DNA from: JAPHTQ01 sp050287105
GTDB lineage: Bacteria > Pseudomonadota > Gammaproteobacteria > Thiohalomonadales > Thiohalomonadaceae
Direction of reading: 5' to 3'
Assembly (NCBI GenBank): GCA_050287105.1
Contig: JBNKBG010000079.1
Location: forward strand, 1-10,997
DNA: 10,997 nt
Part shown: in pieces, positions 1-7,139 of the stretch
How the letters are laid out: the number at the start of each line of letters is the position of its first letter
How positions within the stretch are numbered: the stretch's first letter is position 1
Made by a program: the position numbers and the translations under genes
The notes under the pieces: generated by a model
Databases searched by the model: none
What the model was told of the DNA's origin: nothing
The model's input: only the letters and a program-made list of their open reading frames with translations

Positions 1-385
1 CCACGGTCATACCGGGCAGGGTTGCCCCCTCCTCTGGACCGACCACGTGGACGATACCCTGGCGCGGGTCGTTCATCGGGAAATAGGTCAGGTTGAACTC
101 GTGCACATTGGCATCCAGGGTCTCCACCTGGGTGCGGGCGATGGGATCGGCGATGCCCGAGATCCCGGCACTCTGGCCGGTGGTCGGCACGTTGTGATCC
201 GGGGTCACCACCACGGTCTCCTTGCGCCACGGTTTACGCCCGGCCAGACGCAGCCCCTCGAACGCCTGCGGCGAGGTCACCTCGTGCACCAGGTGGCGAT
301 CGATATAGAGCAACGCGGTGCCATCCGCTTCGCTGCGCACCACGTGGGCATCCCATAATTTGTCGTATAAGGTCTTTCCGGCCAT
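1..385 (-). CDS. leuC: 3-isopropylmalate dehydratase large subunit, N-terminal part (cut by window edge)
   Basis: LeuC with LeuD isomerises 2-isopropylmalate to 3-isopropylmalate in leucine biosynthesis; it is a cytoplasmic aconitase-family [4Fe-4S] enzyme. The first 128 codons are visible, read right to left from the ATG at 385-383. The translation opens MAGKTLYDKLWDAHVV and continues through LLYIDRHLVHEVTSPQAFEGLR, the DHNVPT segment and GIVHVVGPEEGATLPGMTV, which closely tracks E. coli LeuC. The cluster cysteines lie in the missing part. An AGGAAAGGA-like ribosome-binding site precedes the ATG. The gene is divergent from a LysR-type regulator 97 bp away, an arrangement also known in pseudomonads, so that regulator is a natural candidate to control it. 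leuD and leuB would be expected beyond the left edge, but this is not seen. Confidence 0.96.
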   Translation of the reverse strand, partial: MAGKTLYDKLWDAHVVRSEADGTALLYIDRHLVHEVTSPQAFEGLRLAGRKPWRKETVVVTPDHNVPTTGQSAGISGIADPIARTQVETLDANVHEFNLTYFPMNDPRQGIVHVVGPEEGATLPGMTV

Positions 386-482
386 CTTCCTTTCCTCACA
401 AGCTAGTGGCGAAAAGTGTACGTCTGCGGCTATGATAAAACAAATTCATCTTTTTCATATTTTTGATTCCTTGGAGGAATAG
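386..482. promoter_or_regulatory. leuC / lysR divergent regulatory region
   Basis: This AT-rich 97-bp spacer sits between two divergent genes. Overlapping -10-like hexamers face both ways: TATGAT at 431-436 on plus and TATCAT at 437-432 on minus, neither with a good -35. Weak -35 boxes are typical of LysR-activated promoters. The strong Shine-Dalgarno GGAGG of the LysR gene (473-477) lies in a short inverted repeat, ATTCCT (466-471) and AGGAAT (475-480) around a 3-nt loop, which could form a small hairpin over the ribosome-binding site. The promoter calls are by eye only. Confidence 0.45.
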
Positions 483-1358
483 ATGGAGATCGCCACCCTG
501 CAGGCCTTTATCGCCCTCAGCGAGAGCCAATCCTTCTCTGTCGCCGCTGAGAAGCTATTTATCACCCAACCGGCAGTGAGCAAACGCATCGCCGCACTGG
601 AGCAGGAACTGGGCGGTGCGCTGTTCGACCGTATCGGACGCCGGGCGCTACTTACCGAGGCAGGCGCGGCACTACTGCCCCAAGCACGCTCAATCCTGCG
701 TCAGGTGGAGGAGAGTCGCCGGGTGGTCACCGATCTCTCAGGCAAAGTAGCGGGCGACCTGCATATTGGTACCAGCCATCACATCGGCCTGCACCGCCTG
801 CCGGAGTCGTTGCGCCAGTTCAGCCGTGACTATCCCGAGGTACAACTCGATATCCGCTTTCTCGATTCAGAGGAGGCCTGTCGTGGGGTAGAGAGTGGCA
901 GTCTGGAATTAGCCATTGTCACCCTGCCCAACAACCCGGCACCGGTGCTGAGATTGGAAACGCTGTGGCAGGACCCGCTGGATCTGGTCTGCCACCGCGA
1001 CCATCCGCTTGCGCAGATGCAATCCGTCCGCATCGCCGACCTGGCGGAACACCCGGCGATCCTCCCCGGCCCCGGCACCTTTACCCGTGAATTGATTGAA
1101 ACGGCCTTCAAGGGTTACCGGCTACAGGTGAGCCTCTCCACCAACTACCTGGAGACCAACAAAATGCTGATCGCTGTCGGCCTCGGTTGGGGCATCCTGC
1201 CTGCCTCGATGGTAGAAGATGGTGGCGATCTCTGTGCCCTCGACTCACCATTGAAAATGAATCGCCAACTGGGGCTGGTCAGCCACACCGCACACACACC
1301 ATCAAACGCGGCACGTGCTATGGGTGATCTGTTGCGTCGCTTCGCAGACACCCTATGA
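483..1358 (+). CDS. LysR-family transcriptional regulator, divergent from leuC
   Basis: This is a 291-aa LysR-type regulator of normal family length. Residues about 1-60 form the winged helix-turn-helix (F18SVAAEKLFITQPAVSKRI, then LEQELGGALFDR), followed by the linker helix. Residues about 90-290 form the periplasmic-binding-protein-like effector domain (GDLHIGTSHHIGLHRLP; LELAIVTLP; VGLGWGILP). The ATG at 483 follows a strong GGAGG with about 5 nt spacing, so the start is secure. Its position back-to-back with leuC suggests control of the leu genes, with a pathway intermediate such as isopropylmalate as a possible effector; that is inferred from gene order. The stop is 7 bp before the next ORF, so the two are probably co-transcribed. 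Confidence 0.93.
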   Translation: MEIATLQAFIALSESQSFSVAAEKLFITQPAVSKRIAALEQELGGALFDRIGRRALLTEAGAALLPQARSILRQVEESRRVVTDLSGKVAGDLHIGTSHHIGLHRLPESLRQFSRDYPEVQLDIRFLDSEEACRGVESGSLELAIVTLPNNPAPVLRLETLWQDPLDLVCHRDHPLAQMQSVRIADLAEHPAILPGPGTFTRELIETAFKGYRLQVSLSTNYLETNKMLIAVGLGWGILPASMVEDGGDLCALDSPLKMNRQLGLVSHTAHTPSNAARAMGDLLRRFADTL

Positions 1359-1365
1359 TGAACGA

Positions 1366-1914
1366 ATGAACAAACCGTCCGATCTCCATGTCGCTCTCTC
1401 CTACCAGGGCCCGCTGGGCCGCTGGTATGCCGAACCGATTGACGAGGATGCGGCGCGTCAGCGAGTAGACAAGTGGAGTAAAAAACGGCAACTACGCCTA
1501 CGTCAGGGCCGCGGCGATGCAGTTACCCTGCGCCTGGCCTGTGCCATGACACATTTTCAGTTGGGAGAAAATATCGACACGGAATTAGCGACAATGGAAG
1601 CTCTGTTCCGTCAACGCCGTTCGCCGCGCGCACTGGCGCTACTGTTTCTAATTCACGGACAACTACTGGCCGTAAGACAACGACCGGCAGCAAAGGAAAA
1701 GCTGGCACAGGGTGTTCGCCTCGCCAATCGCCTGCTCCATCCACAGGATTACTTCAGCCTGCACCACCGTCATCGGCTTCTGGCGCTGCTGCCCATCACC
1801 TCAGGAAGAGAGGCACAACCACTGAAAATCCTGCTGCAAACCGCGGCGGTTCAGGAACAGTTGGATGCAACACAAAAGCCACGGCATACACCGCGGCCCA
1901 ATGCATTTTTTTAA
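1366..1914 (+). CDS. Conserved-looking hypothetical protein, basic and helical
   Basis: This protein was not recognised. The best start is the ATG at 1366 (MNKPSDLHVALSYQGPLGRW), giving 182 aa; an upstream in-frame start at 1315 would lie inside the lysR gene. It is rich in Arg, Gln, His and Leu, with no signal peptide and no transmembrane stretch. Residues about 50-145 read as successive amphipathic helices (TLRLACAMTHFQLG, ALALLFLIHGQLLA, EKLAQGVRLANRLL, HHRHRLLALLPI), which is compatible with a TPR-like or other alpha-solenoid fold, though no repeat consensus could be established. The C-terminus is basic and probably disordered (KPRHTPRPNAFF). The ribosome-binding site is weak, so translation may be coupled to the lysR stop 7 bp upstream. 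It ends 6 bp from the convergent DUF3185 stop. Confidence 0.7.
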   Translation: MNKPSDLHVALSYQGPLGRWYAEPIDEDAARQRVDKWSKKRQLRLRQGRGDAVTLRLACAMTHFQLGENIDTELATMEALFRQRRSPRALALLFLIHGQLLAVRQRPAAKEKLAQGVRLANRLLHPQDYFSLHHRHRLLALLPITSGREAQPLKILLQTAAVQEQLDATQKPRHTPRPNAFF

Positions 1915-1920
1915 TGAGTA

Positions 1921-2124
1921 TTACTTCTTAACAAGAAATAACCCGGCAACCAGCGACACCGCACCAACGATAAAGGCAGCGATGGTTTTGTCAGTCGGCG
2001 AACCGCTGAAAGCACGGCTAAGCTCGGAACCGAAGGAACCGTACATCTGCACTCCCCACAGGATCAGCACTACCCCGATTATCAGCAATAACAGGCCGAT
2101 CAGTTTCTTGTTTGATTTGCTCAT
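1921..2124 (-). CDS. Small two-helix membrane protein, DUF3185 family
   Basis: This is a 67-aa protein starting at the ATG 2124-2122, preceded by an AGGGGAG ribosome-binding site; longer in-frame readings run into cysB and are not credible. Two hydrophobic segments, about residues 8-27 (LIGLLLLIIGVVLILWGVQM) and 48-64 (IAAFIVGAVSLVAGLFL), flank a short polar loop with the SRAFSGSPTDK pattern. That loop and the overall size match my recollection of DUF3185 inner-membrane proteins, whose function is unknown. It lies 73 bp downstream of cysB on the same strand, so read-through from cysB is possible. Nothing in the sequence ties it to sulfur metabolism beyond position. Confidence 0.8.
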   Translation of the reverse strand: MSKSNKKLIGLLLLIIGVVLILWGVQMYGSFGSELSRAFSGSPTDKTIAAFIVGAVSLVAGLFLVKK

Positions 2125-2197
2125 CCCAGCTCCCCTTGATATGAATTCCGCAATGTACCGTACCACCCGACTCCCATTGAGAAAATACTTGGCCAGT

Positions 2198-3118
2198 TCA
2201 CTTCTGCATCGCCTCGTCGACTTTGCGCCGATCCAGATGCGGTGCAAACATTTCGATAAAGGCGTAGGTATAACCACGCAGATGCGAACCACGACGCAGG
2301 CCGATGCGGGTGGTGTTGGGTGAAAAGAGATGACTCGCATCCTTCATCCGCAGGCCGGGATCCCGTTTCGGATCGTAGGCCATTTTGGCCATCAGGCCGA
2401 CGCCCAATCCTAGTTCCACATAGGTTTTTATAACATCCGAGTCGATAGCGGAGAAGACTACATTGGGGCGTAGACCGGCGTTGACGAAGGCGTCATTGAT
2501 CTTGGCACGACCGGCAAAGCTGATGTCATAGGTAACGATGGGATACTCGGCAATAGTCTCCAGGGTCAATGGATCCTCTTCAAGGATCGGCATGCCGGGC
2601 GGGGCGATCAGGCAGTGGTCCCACTCATAGCAGTTGAGTACCGCCAGTTCCTCGTATTTGGACATCCCCTCTGTGGCGATGGCGATATCGGCCACGCCGC
2701 TGGCAACCCACTGGGCGATCTGGTCCGGGTTGCCCTGCTGCACATGCAGGCGGATGTTGGGGTAGGCCTCGTTAAAACCGCAGATCACCTTGGGCAGGGC
2801 ATAGCGGGCCTGGGTATGGGTGGTGGCGATGGCCAGGGTACCCGCCGCCTCGTTGGAGAACTCGTAACCGATCTGCTTGATCTCCTCTACTTCACGCAGG
2901 ATGCGCTCAGCGGTGGCCAGAACAGCCCGTCCCGGCTGGGTCAGCCCGACCAGGCGCTTGCCGTTGCGCTCGAAGATCTTGACGTTCAGTTCCTCCTCCA
3001 ACAACTTGATCTGGTGGCTGATCCCCGGCTGGGCGGTGTGCAGGGTATTGGCGGCGATAGAGATGTTCATGCCGCAACGCACCACCTCCCTTATATATCG
3101 TAATTGTTGGATATTCAT
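2198..3118 (-). CDS. cysB: CysB-type LysR regulator of sulfur assimilation
   Basis: CysB is a LysR-family activator that senses N-acetylserine or O-acetylserine and turns on cysteine biosynthesis genes under sulfur limitation. The start is the ATG at 3118-3116 (MNIQQLRYIREVV), because GAGGGGA lies just upstream; an ATG five codons earlier would overlap that site. The product is 306 aa, shorter than E. coli CysB (324 aa) by loss of the C-terminal tail. The helix-turn-helix is at residues about 18-37. The ligand-site signature ATTHTQARYALP is present with Thr100, Thr102 and Gln103 at E. coli numbering, as are Thr149 (IATE) and Trp166. The position of E. coli Thr202 is Ala here (FAGR instead of FTGR). 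It is divergent from the sulfur operon it most likely controls. Confidence 0.92.
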   Translation of the reverse strand: MNIQQLRYIREVVRCGMNISIAANTLHTAQPGISHQIKLLEEELNVKIFERNGKRLVGLTQPGRAVLATAERILREVEEIKQIGYEFSNEAAGTLAIATTHTQARYALPKVICGFNEAYPNIRLHVQQGNPDQIAQWVASGVADIAIATEGMSKYEELAVLNCYEWDHCLIAPPGMPILEEDPLTLETIAEYPIVTYDISFAGRAKINDAFVNAGLRPNVVFSAIDSDVIKTYVELGLGVGLMAKMAYDPKRDPGLRMKDASHLFSPNTTRIGLRRGSHLRGYTYAFIEMFAPHLDRRKVDEAMQK

Positions 3119-3256
3119 GCTTCCCCTCAACATCCTTTATATTGAAATCATCTGTAAATAGAAAAATATATTCGTTTTCATGCTATAGCAAGGGAAATAT
3201 AGTCCTTCTCAACGACCGGCCAACGGGGCCGGTAATATTTGAGGGGATTCAAAGGC
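3119..3256. promoter_or_regulatory. cysB / sulfur-operon divergent control region with leader hairpin
   Basis: This 138-bp spacer is AT-rich in its left half. A plus-strand promoter can be drawn as TTTTCA (3175-3180), 17 bp, TATAGT (3198-3203), with the 10-bp palindrome TGCTATAGCA (3181-3190) inside the spacer. The good -10 and poor -35 fit an activator-dependent, presumably CysB-dependent, promoter. On minus, TATAAA about 30 bp before the cysB ATG could serve as its -10. The predicted plus-strand leader contains a perfect 7-bp GC-rich hairpin, ACCGGCC (3215-3221) and GGCCGGT (3227-3233) with a 5-nt loop, ending 8 bp before the Shine-Dalgarno GAGGGG at 3241. CysB has no strict consensus, so its site cannot be pinned. 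Confidence 0.5.
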
Positions 3257-4039
3257 GTGGAACTGGCACAGGCAATATCAGGCTTTATCGTTGGCCTGCT
3301 GGTCGGATTGACCGGTGTGGGCGGCGGTGCGCTGATGACCCCCATCCTGATCTTCTTCTTCGGTATCCCGCCGCTGGTGGCAGTCGGTACCGACCTACTG
3401 TTCGCCGCTATTACCAAAAGCGGCGGCATCATCGCCCATACCACCCAACGTACCGTGAACTGGCGCATCGCCGGGCTGATGATGCTCGGCAGCTTCCCCA
3501 CCGCCCTGCTGGTAGTGGCCTGGTTGGGGGAATACCGCGCCGCTGGTGGTGAGGTCAATCAACTGGTCAAGGTTCTGCTCGGCGTCGCGCTGCTGCTAAC
3601 CGCGCTGGTACTGCTGTTCCGGGGCCACATCGTTGCCTTGGCCCGCCGTCAGTTGAGCAAATCGCCCTGGCTCTCCCGCCTGCGCCTGCCGCTGACCATT
3701 TTGGCCGGTGTCGTTATCGGCACCCTGGTACCACTCACCTCGGTCGGTGCCGGGGTACTGGCTACCGCCGCTCTACTGTTGCTCTACCCATCGCTGCCTG
3801 CCCGGATGGTGGTCGGTACGGATCTGGTTCACGCGGTTCCCCTGACCGCCATTGCCGGACTCGGCCATCTTCAACTGGGCTCGGTGGATGGGCATCTATT
3901 ACTGACCCTGCTGGTCGGCTCCCTGCCAGGCATTTTCCTCGGCAGCCGCCTCAGCCGTGTGGTACCGGAAAAAATTCTGCGCCAGGTGCTCACCAGCCTG
4001 CTGTTGCTCACTGGCCTCAAATGCATACAAGTTTTCTGA
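3257..4039 (+). CDS. TauE/SafE (TSUP) family membrane transporter, first gene of sulfur operon
   Basis: This is a 260-aa polytopic inner-membrane protein of the TSUP family, whose members move sulfite, sulfate or organosulfur anions. The GTG at 3257 was chosen because GAGGGG (3241-3246) sits upstream and the protein then opens MELAQAISGFIVGLLVG, typical of the family; a TTG at 3239 would be the alternative. The two-fold internal repeat is visible: glycine-rich GLTGVGGGALMTP (18-29) with VGTDL (43-47), and SVGAGVLAT (162-170) with VGTDL (186-190). About seven to eight hydrophobic helices can be drawn. Placement at the head of a reductase operon suggests sulfate uptake, as for the TSUP-type CysZ of Corynebacterium, or sulfite export as protection. 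The sequence does not decide between them. The stop is 14 bp before the reductase gene. Confidence 0.9.
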   Translation: MELAQAISGFIVGLLVGLTGVGGGALMTPILIFFFGIPPLVAVGTDLLFAAITKSGGIIAHTTQRTVNWRIAGLMMLGSFPTALLVVAWLGEYRAAGGEVNQLVKVLLGVALLLTALVLLFRGHIVALARRQLSKSPWLSRLRLPLTILAGVVIGTLVPLTSVGAGVLATAALLLLYPSLPARMVVGTDLVHAVPLTAIAGLGHLQLGSVDGHLLLTLLVGSLPGIFLGSRLSRVVPEKILRQVLTSLLLLTGLKCIQVF

Positions 4040-4053
4040 ACGGGAGAGACACC

Positions 4054-6321
4054 ATGACCATTACCCACACCCTTGTGAATGACCAGGAAATCGATCGCTT
4101 CGAGGAGGCCGTTGAGGCCTTCCGTAGTGGTGAGCTGGATGGCGACCGCTTCCAGTCGATGCGACTGCAACAGGGCGTCTACGGCCAGCGCCAGGACGGG
4201 GTGAACATGGTGCGGATCAAGCTGCCCGGTGGTCGCATCACAGCGCAGCAGGCGATCACCGTCGCTGCAACGCTGCAACGCCGCTCCAACCACGATCGCG
4301 TGCATATCACCACGCGTCAGTCGATGCAGATCCACCACGTGCCACTGGAGAATACCGCCGCGGCACTGCGCGATCTGGCGAGCGTTGGGCTCACCTCCCG
4401 TGAGGCGTGCAATAACACCGTGCGCAACATCACCGCCTGCCCGCTGGCCGGTAGCTGCGCCGCCGAGCACACCGACGTACAGCCCTATCTGAATGCGGCG
4501 GTGAAACATTTCCTGCGCCACCCGCTGGCGCAACACATGCCGCGCAAGTTCAAGACCAGCTTCTCCGGCTGCGCCACCGATTGCGCCCAGGGGATGCTGC
4601 ACGACCTGGGGATGATCGCCACCCATCGCGATGGTCAGCCTGGCTTTCGTCTGCTGGCGGGCGGTGGTCTGGGTCACAAACCACGCCGTGCCATCGTGCT
4701 GGAGGAGTTCATCCCGGTAGATCAACTTCTGCCGAGCATGGAAGCGGTGCTGGCGGTGCATAACCGCTACTCGGATCGTACCCTGCGGGCCAAATCACGG
4801 ATCAAGTTTCTGGTCGAGCGTTTCGGCGCTGAAGGCTTCCGTGAGAAGTACCGCGAGGAATTAGCCCGCTCACTGGTAGCGACAACCCCGGCACAGGTCG
4901 AGGCGGAGTGGCGGCAACCAGAGGAGCAACTGCTCAAAGACCCGGGCGCACCGCGTCAGGTCGCTGAACAGCGGCAAAAAGGACTGTTCATCGTCCCGGT
5001 ACATGTGCCGGTCGGTGACATCTCCGCGCCGCAGCTCAAGGGCATCGCCCAACTGATGCTGCGTGAGGATCTTAGCGATCTGCGCACTACCCAGGATCAA
5101 AACCTGATCCTGCTGAATGTGCCGCAGCACAAGCTTGAGCAGATCCAGGCCGAACTGGCACAGCTGGCGCTGGAAGCACCTACCATCGGTGACAACGCCA
5201 CCGCCTGCCCCGGCAATAGCACCTGCCGCCTGGGAATCACCTCTTCCAAGGCACTGGCCGCCAGCCTAAGTGGCGGTAAGCACGACCTGCGCATCCGCGT
5301 CAGTGGCTGCCACAACGGCTGCGCCCAGCCGGAGACCGGCGACATCGGTGTCTACGGCGAAGGCAAACGACTGTTCGGCAAACTGGTACCCCACTACCGC
5401 TTCTTCTTTGGCGGTGATGGTCGAGGCCACGGCGATCTGGCGCTAAAGAGCCACAGCATCCCCGCCGGTCGCGTGGAGACGGCGGTCAAACGTGTGAAAG
5501 AGAGCTATGAATTGCTGGCTCAACAGGGTGAAAGCTTCTTCACCTGGTCACACCGCCTTGGTGTCGAATACTTCGACGATCTGTTGCATGACCTGCGAGA
5601 AGTCAGCGAGGCGCAATTGCCAAAGCTGCTGCGCGACCATGGTGACAGCACTACCTTCAAGGTCGAGCAACTGGGGGGTGGCGAGTGTGCTGGTGCGGCT
5701 CAGGACAAAGTGGCCGCTAACTTCGCCGAGGCGAGCAACGAGCGTAACTACCGTCGCTCCTTCCTGTTGCAGCGAAAATTTGATGAATCCATCGAATGCA
5801 CGGTAGCGGCACTACGTCTCAGTGGTAACTCGCTGTTGTTTGTACTGGGCGAAAGCGATGGCGAAGATCTGGTAACGATCGCCGCAAAGTTGAATCACCA
5901 CGACAACTACGCCGGACTGGGGAGTGAACTGCTTGCTCTGGAACAGTGGGCGGCCAATCTGCTACTGAACTTCGATCCCGTCGCCTACGACAAGCTCATT
6001 CGCGAGGCCGACGACTGGAGTGCCCGTGTCGCTGGCCATTGCCAGTCACTCGACGGTCATCTCGATCTGAGTTCGGCGTTACCGAGCAAGTCAGAGACGC
6101 CAAAGACCGTCGACCTGAGCAGCTTCACCTGCCCCCTGCACTTCATCAAGGCACGTAACAGCCTGCAACAGGAGAGCAGCGGTAACGTCATCCATTTTCT
6201 TTTCGGCTCGGAAGACCTGGCAACCCAGGCTAGTCAAAGCCTGGCTCAGGAAGGACATGAAGTATTGGCAGTCGCGGTACAGGGCAACAATACCCACGTC
6301 ACCATCCGCAAAGCCGGTTAA
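4054..6321 (+). CDS. cysI: Long sulfite/nitrite reductase hemoprotein with C-terminal helical and TusA-like domains
   Basis: This siroheme/[4Fe-4S] reductase is predicted to reduce sulfite to sulfide. The ATG at 4054 follows GGGAGA and gives 755 aa, against about 550-570 for ordinary CysI. Two pseudo-repeats are present: residues about 20-260 and 310-520. Sulfite-binding basic residues known from E. coli CysI are all there: Arg54 (MVRIKLPGG), Arg124 (NTVRN), Lys165 and Lys167 (PRKFK). The second half has the expected cluster set Cys385-X5-Cys391 and Cys419-X3-Cys423. Unusually, the first half has the same set: Cys129-X5-Cys135 and Cys173-X3-Cys177. Residues about 540-680 form an uncharacterised mainly helical region starting GGGECAGAAQDK. 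Residues 686-755 resemble TusA/SirA (DLSSFTCPLHFIKARNSL), with CPLH at the CPxP site. No flavoprotein partner (CysJ) is present, so the electron donor may be ferredoxin. Sulfite rather than nitrite is inferred from the cysB/cysH neighbours. Confidence 0.9.
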   Translation: MTITHTLVNDQEIDRFEEAVEAFRSGELDGDRFQSMRLQQGVYGQRQDGVNMVRIKLPGGRITAQQAITVAATLQRRSNHDRVHITTRQSMQIHHVPLENTAAALRDLASVGLTSREACNNTVRNITACPLAGSCAAEHTDVQPYLNAAVKHFLRHPLAQHMPRKFKTSFSGCATDCAQGMLHDLGMIATHRDGQPGFRLLAGGGLGHKPRRAIVLEEFIPVDQLLPSMEAVLAVHNRYSDRTLRAKSRIKFLVERFGAEGFREKYREELARSLVATTPAQVEAEWRQPEEQLLKDPGAPRQVAEQRQKGLFIVPVHVPVGDISAPQLKGIAQLMLREDLSDLRTTQDQNLILLNVPQHKLEQIQAELAQLALEAPTIGDNATACPGNSTCRLGITSSKALAASLSGGKHDLRIRVSGCHNGCAQPETGDIGVYGEGKRLFGKLVPHYRFFFGGDGRGHGDLALKSHSIPAGRVETAVKRVKESYELLAQQGESFFTWSHRLGVEYFDDLLHDLREVSEAQLPKLLRDHGDSTTFKVEQLGGGECAGAAQDKVAANFAEASNERNYRRSFLLQRKFDESIECTVAALRLSGNSLLFVLGESDGEDLVTIAAKLNHHDNYAGLGSELLALEQWAANLLLNFDPVAYDKLIREADDWSARVAGHCQSLDGHLDLSSALPSKSETPKTVDLSSFTCPLHFIKARNSLQQESSGNVIHFLFGSEDLATQASQSLAQEGHEVLAVAVQGNNTHVTIRKAG

Positions 6322-6348
6322 ACATTTTATCATTAGGAGGAAAGTACA

Positions 6349-7053
6349 GTGACTATCAATGCACAACTCAACAAACGAATTGAAGAGGCTGCGGCACTGC
6401 TGCAGGAGATCCACGCCACCCATAAGGGCGTTGCCTTCGCCAACAGTTTCGGCGCTGAAGACATGGTGCTGACCGATCTGATCAGCAAACATGCCCCGGA
6501 GATCCGGATTTTCAGTCTCGATACCGGTCGTCTGCCTGCCGAAACTTATGTCCTGCTGGACAAAACGGTGAGCCACTACGGTATCTCCATCCAGACCTAC
6601 TTCCCAGATGCCCAGGCGGTAGAGAGCTTTATCACCAACAAAGGTGCCAACGCCTTCTACAACAGTGTCGAGCTGCGAAAGGAGTGCTGCCGGATTCGCA
6701 AGGTGGAGCCCCTCAAACGCGCCCTTGCCGGAAAGCAGGCATGGATCACCGGCTTGCGCCGTGAACAGGCCGCCACCCGTACCGAACTGCCGGTTGCCGA
6801 GTGGGACGAAGGTAACTGGCTGCATAAATTCAACCCGCTCACCGAGTGGAGTCAAGACGACGTGTGGGACTATATCAAGGCGTTTGATGTGCCCTACAAC
6901 GAACTCCACGACAAGAGCTTTCCCAGCATCGGTTGCGCTCCCTGCACCCGTGCTATTGCCGCTGGTGAAGACCTGCGCGCCGGACGCTGGTGGTGGGAAG
7001 ATCCGCTAAGCAAGGAGTGTGGATTGCATACCAAGAAGCAGACAGCGGCTTAA
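6349..7053 (+). CDS. cysH: Adenylyl-sulfate (APS) reductase, assimilatory, [4Fe-4S] type
   Basis: CysH reduces APS (or PAPS) to sulfite with thioredoxin in the cytoplasm. The GTG at 6349 is favoured by the strong TAGGAGGA 7 nt upstream and gives 234 aa, normal for the family. The nucleotide-binding start is visible (SFGAEDMVL, 33-41) and the LDTGRLPAETY segment (57-67). Cys113-Cys114 (KECCRIRK) and Cys196-X2-Cys199 (IGCAPCTRA) are the [4Fe-4S] ligands that mark the APS-using subfamily found in pseudomonads and plants; the PAPS-only E. coli enzyme lacks them. The catalytic Cys224 sits in the C-terminal KECGLH motif. It lies 27 bp after the reductase gene, whose substrate it makes, so the two act in sequence. 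The use of APS rather than PAPS is inferred from these motifs. Confidence 0.95.
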   Translation: MTINAQLNKRIEEAAALLQEIHATHKGVAFANSFGAEDMVLTDLISKHAPEIRIFSLDTGRLPAETYVLLDKTVSHYGISIQTYFPDAQAVESFITNKGANAFYNSVELRKECCRIRKVEPLKRALAGKQAWITGLRREQAATRTELPVAEWDEGNWLHKFNPLTEWSQDDVWDYIKAFDVPYNELHDKSFPSIGCAPCTRAIAAGEDLRAGRWWWEDPLSKECGLHTKKQTAA

Positions 7054-7135
7054 TAGTGAGAATGGCTTATCGATAGACACGCCATGGATGGTAGTACTCG
7101 ATAACATCGATAATAGACGGACGCAAAAATAGTGG
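7054..7135. repeat. Cluster of TCGATA repeats just after cysH
   Basis: This short non-coding stretch holds three copies of TCGATA. TTATCGAT (7067-7074) and ATCGATAA (7106-7113) form an 8-bp inverted repeat, and TCGATAA occurs twice in tandem with 2 bp between (7098-7104 and 7107-7113). It sits at the step from GC-rich sequence to the AT-richer quorum-sensing block. The role is unknown: it could be a protein-binding site or a trace of an old junction. No ORF or promoter was seen. Confidence 0.4.
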
Positions 7136-7139
7136 CAAA

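Noticed and set aside
47..358. Plus-strand frame of 103 codons at the left edge
   Set aside because: It lies antisense to the leuC N-terminus, which is clear on the minus strand.
2615..3103. Open frame of 162 codons on plus, antisense to cysB
   Set aside because: Shadow of the cysB reading frame; the cysB translation has clear family motifs throughout.
3871..4761. Long open frame (296 codons) on the minus strand, antisense to the transporter and reductase genes
   Set aside because: It is antisense to well-supported genes in GC-rich DNA, where third-position bias opens such frames. Its composition (His, Arg, Gln, Gly rich) looks random and no motif is seen.
6091..6909. Open frame (272 codons) on the minus strand opposite the reductase end and cysH
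   Set aside because: It spans two convincing plus-strand genes and their spacer and has no recognisable motif or ribosome-binding site.
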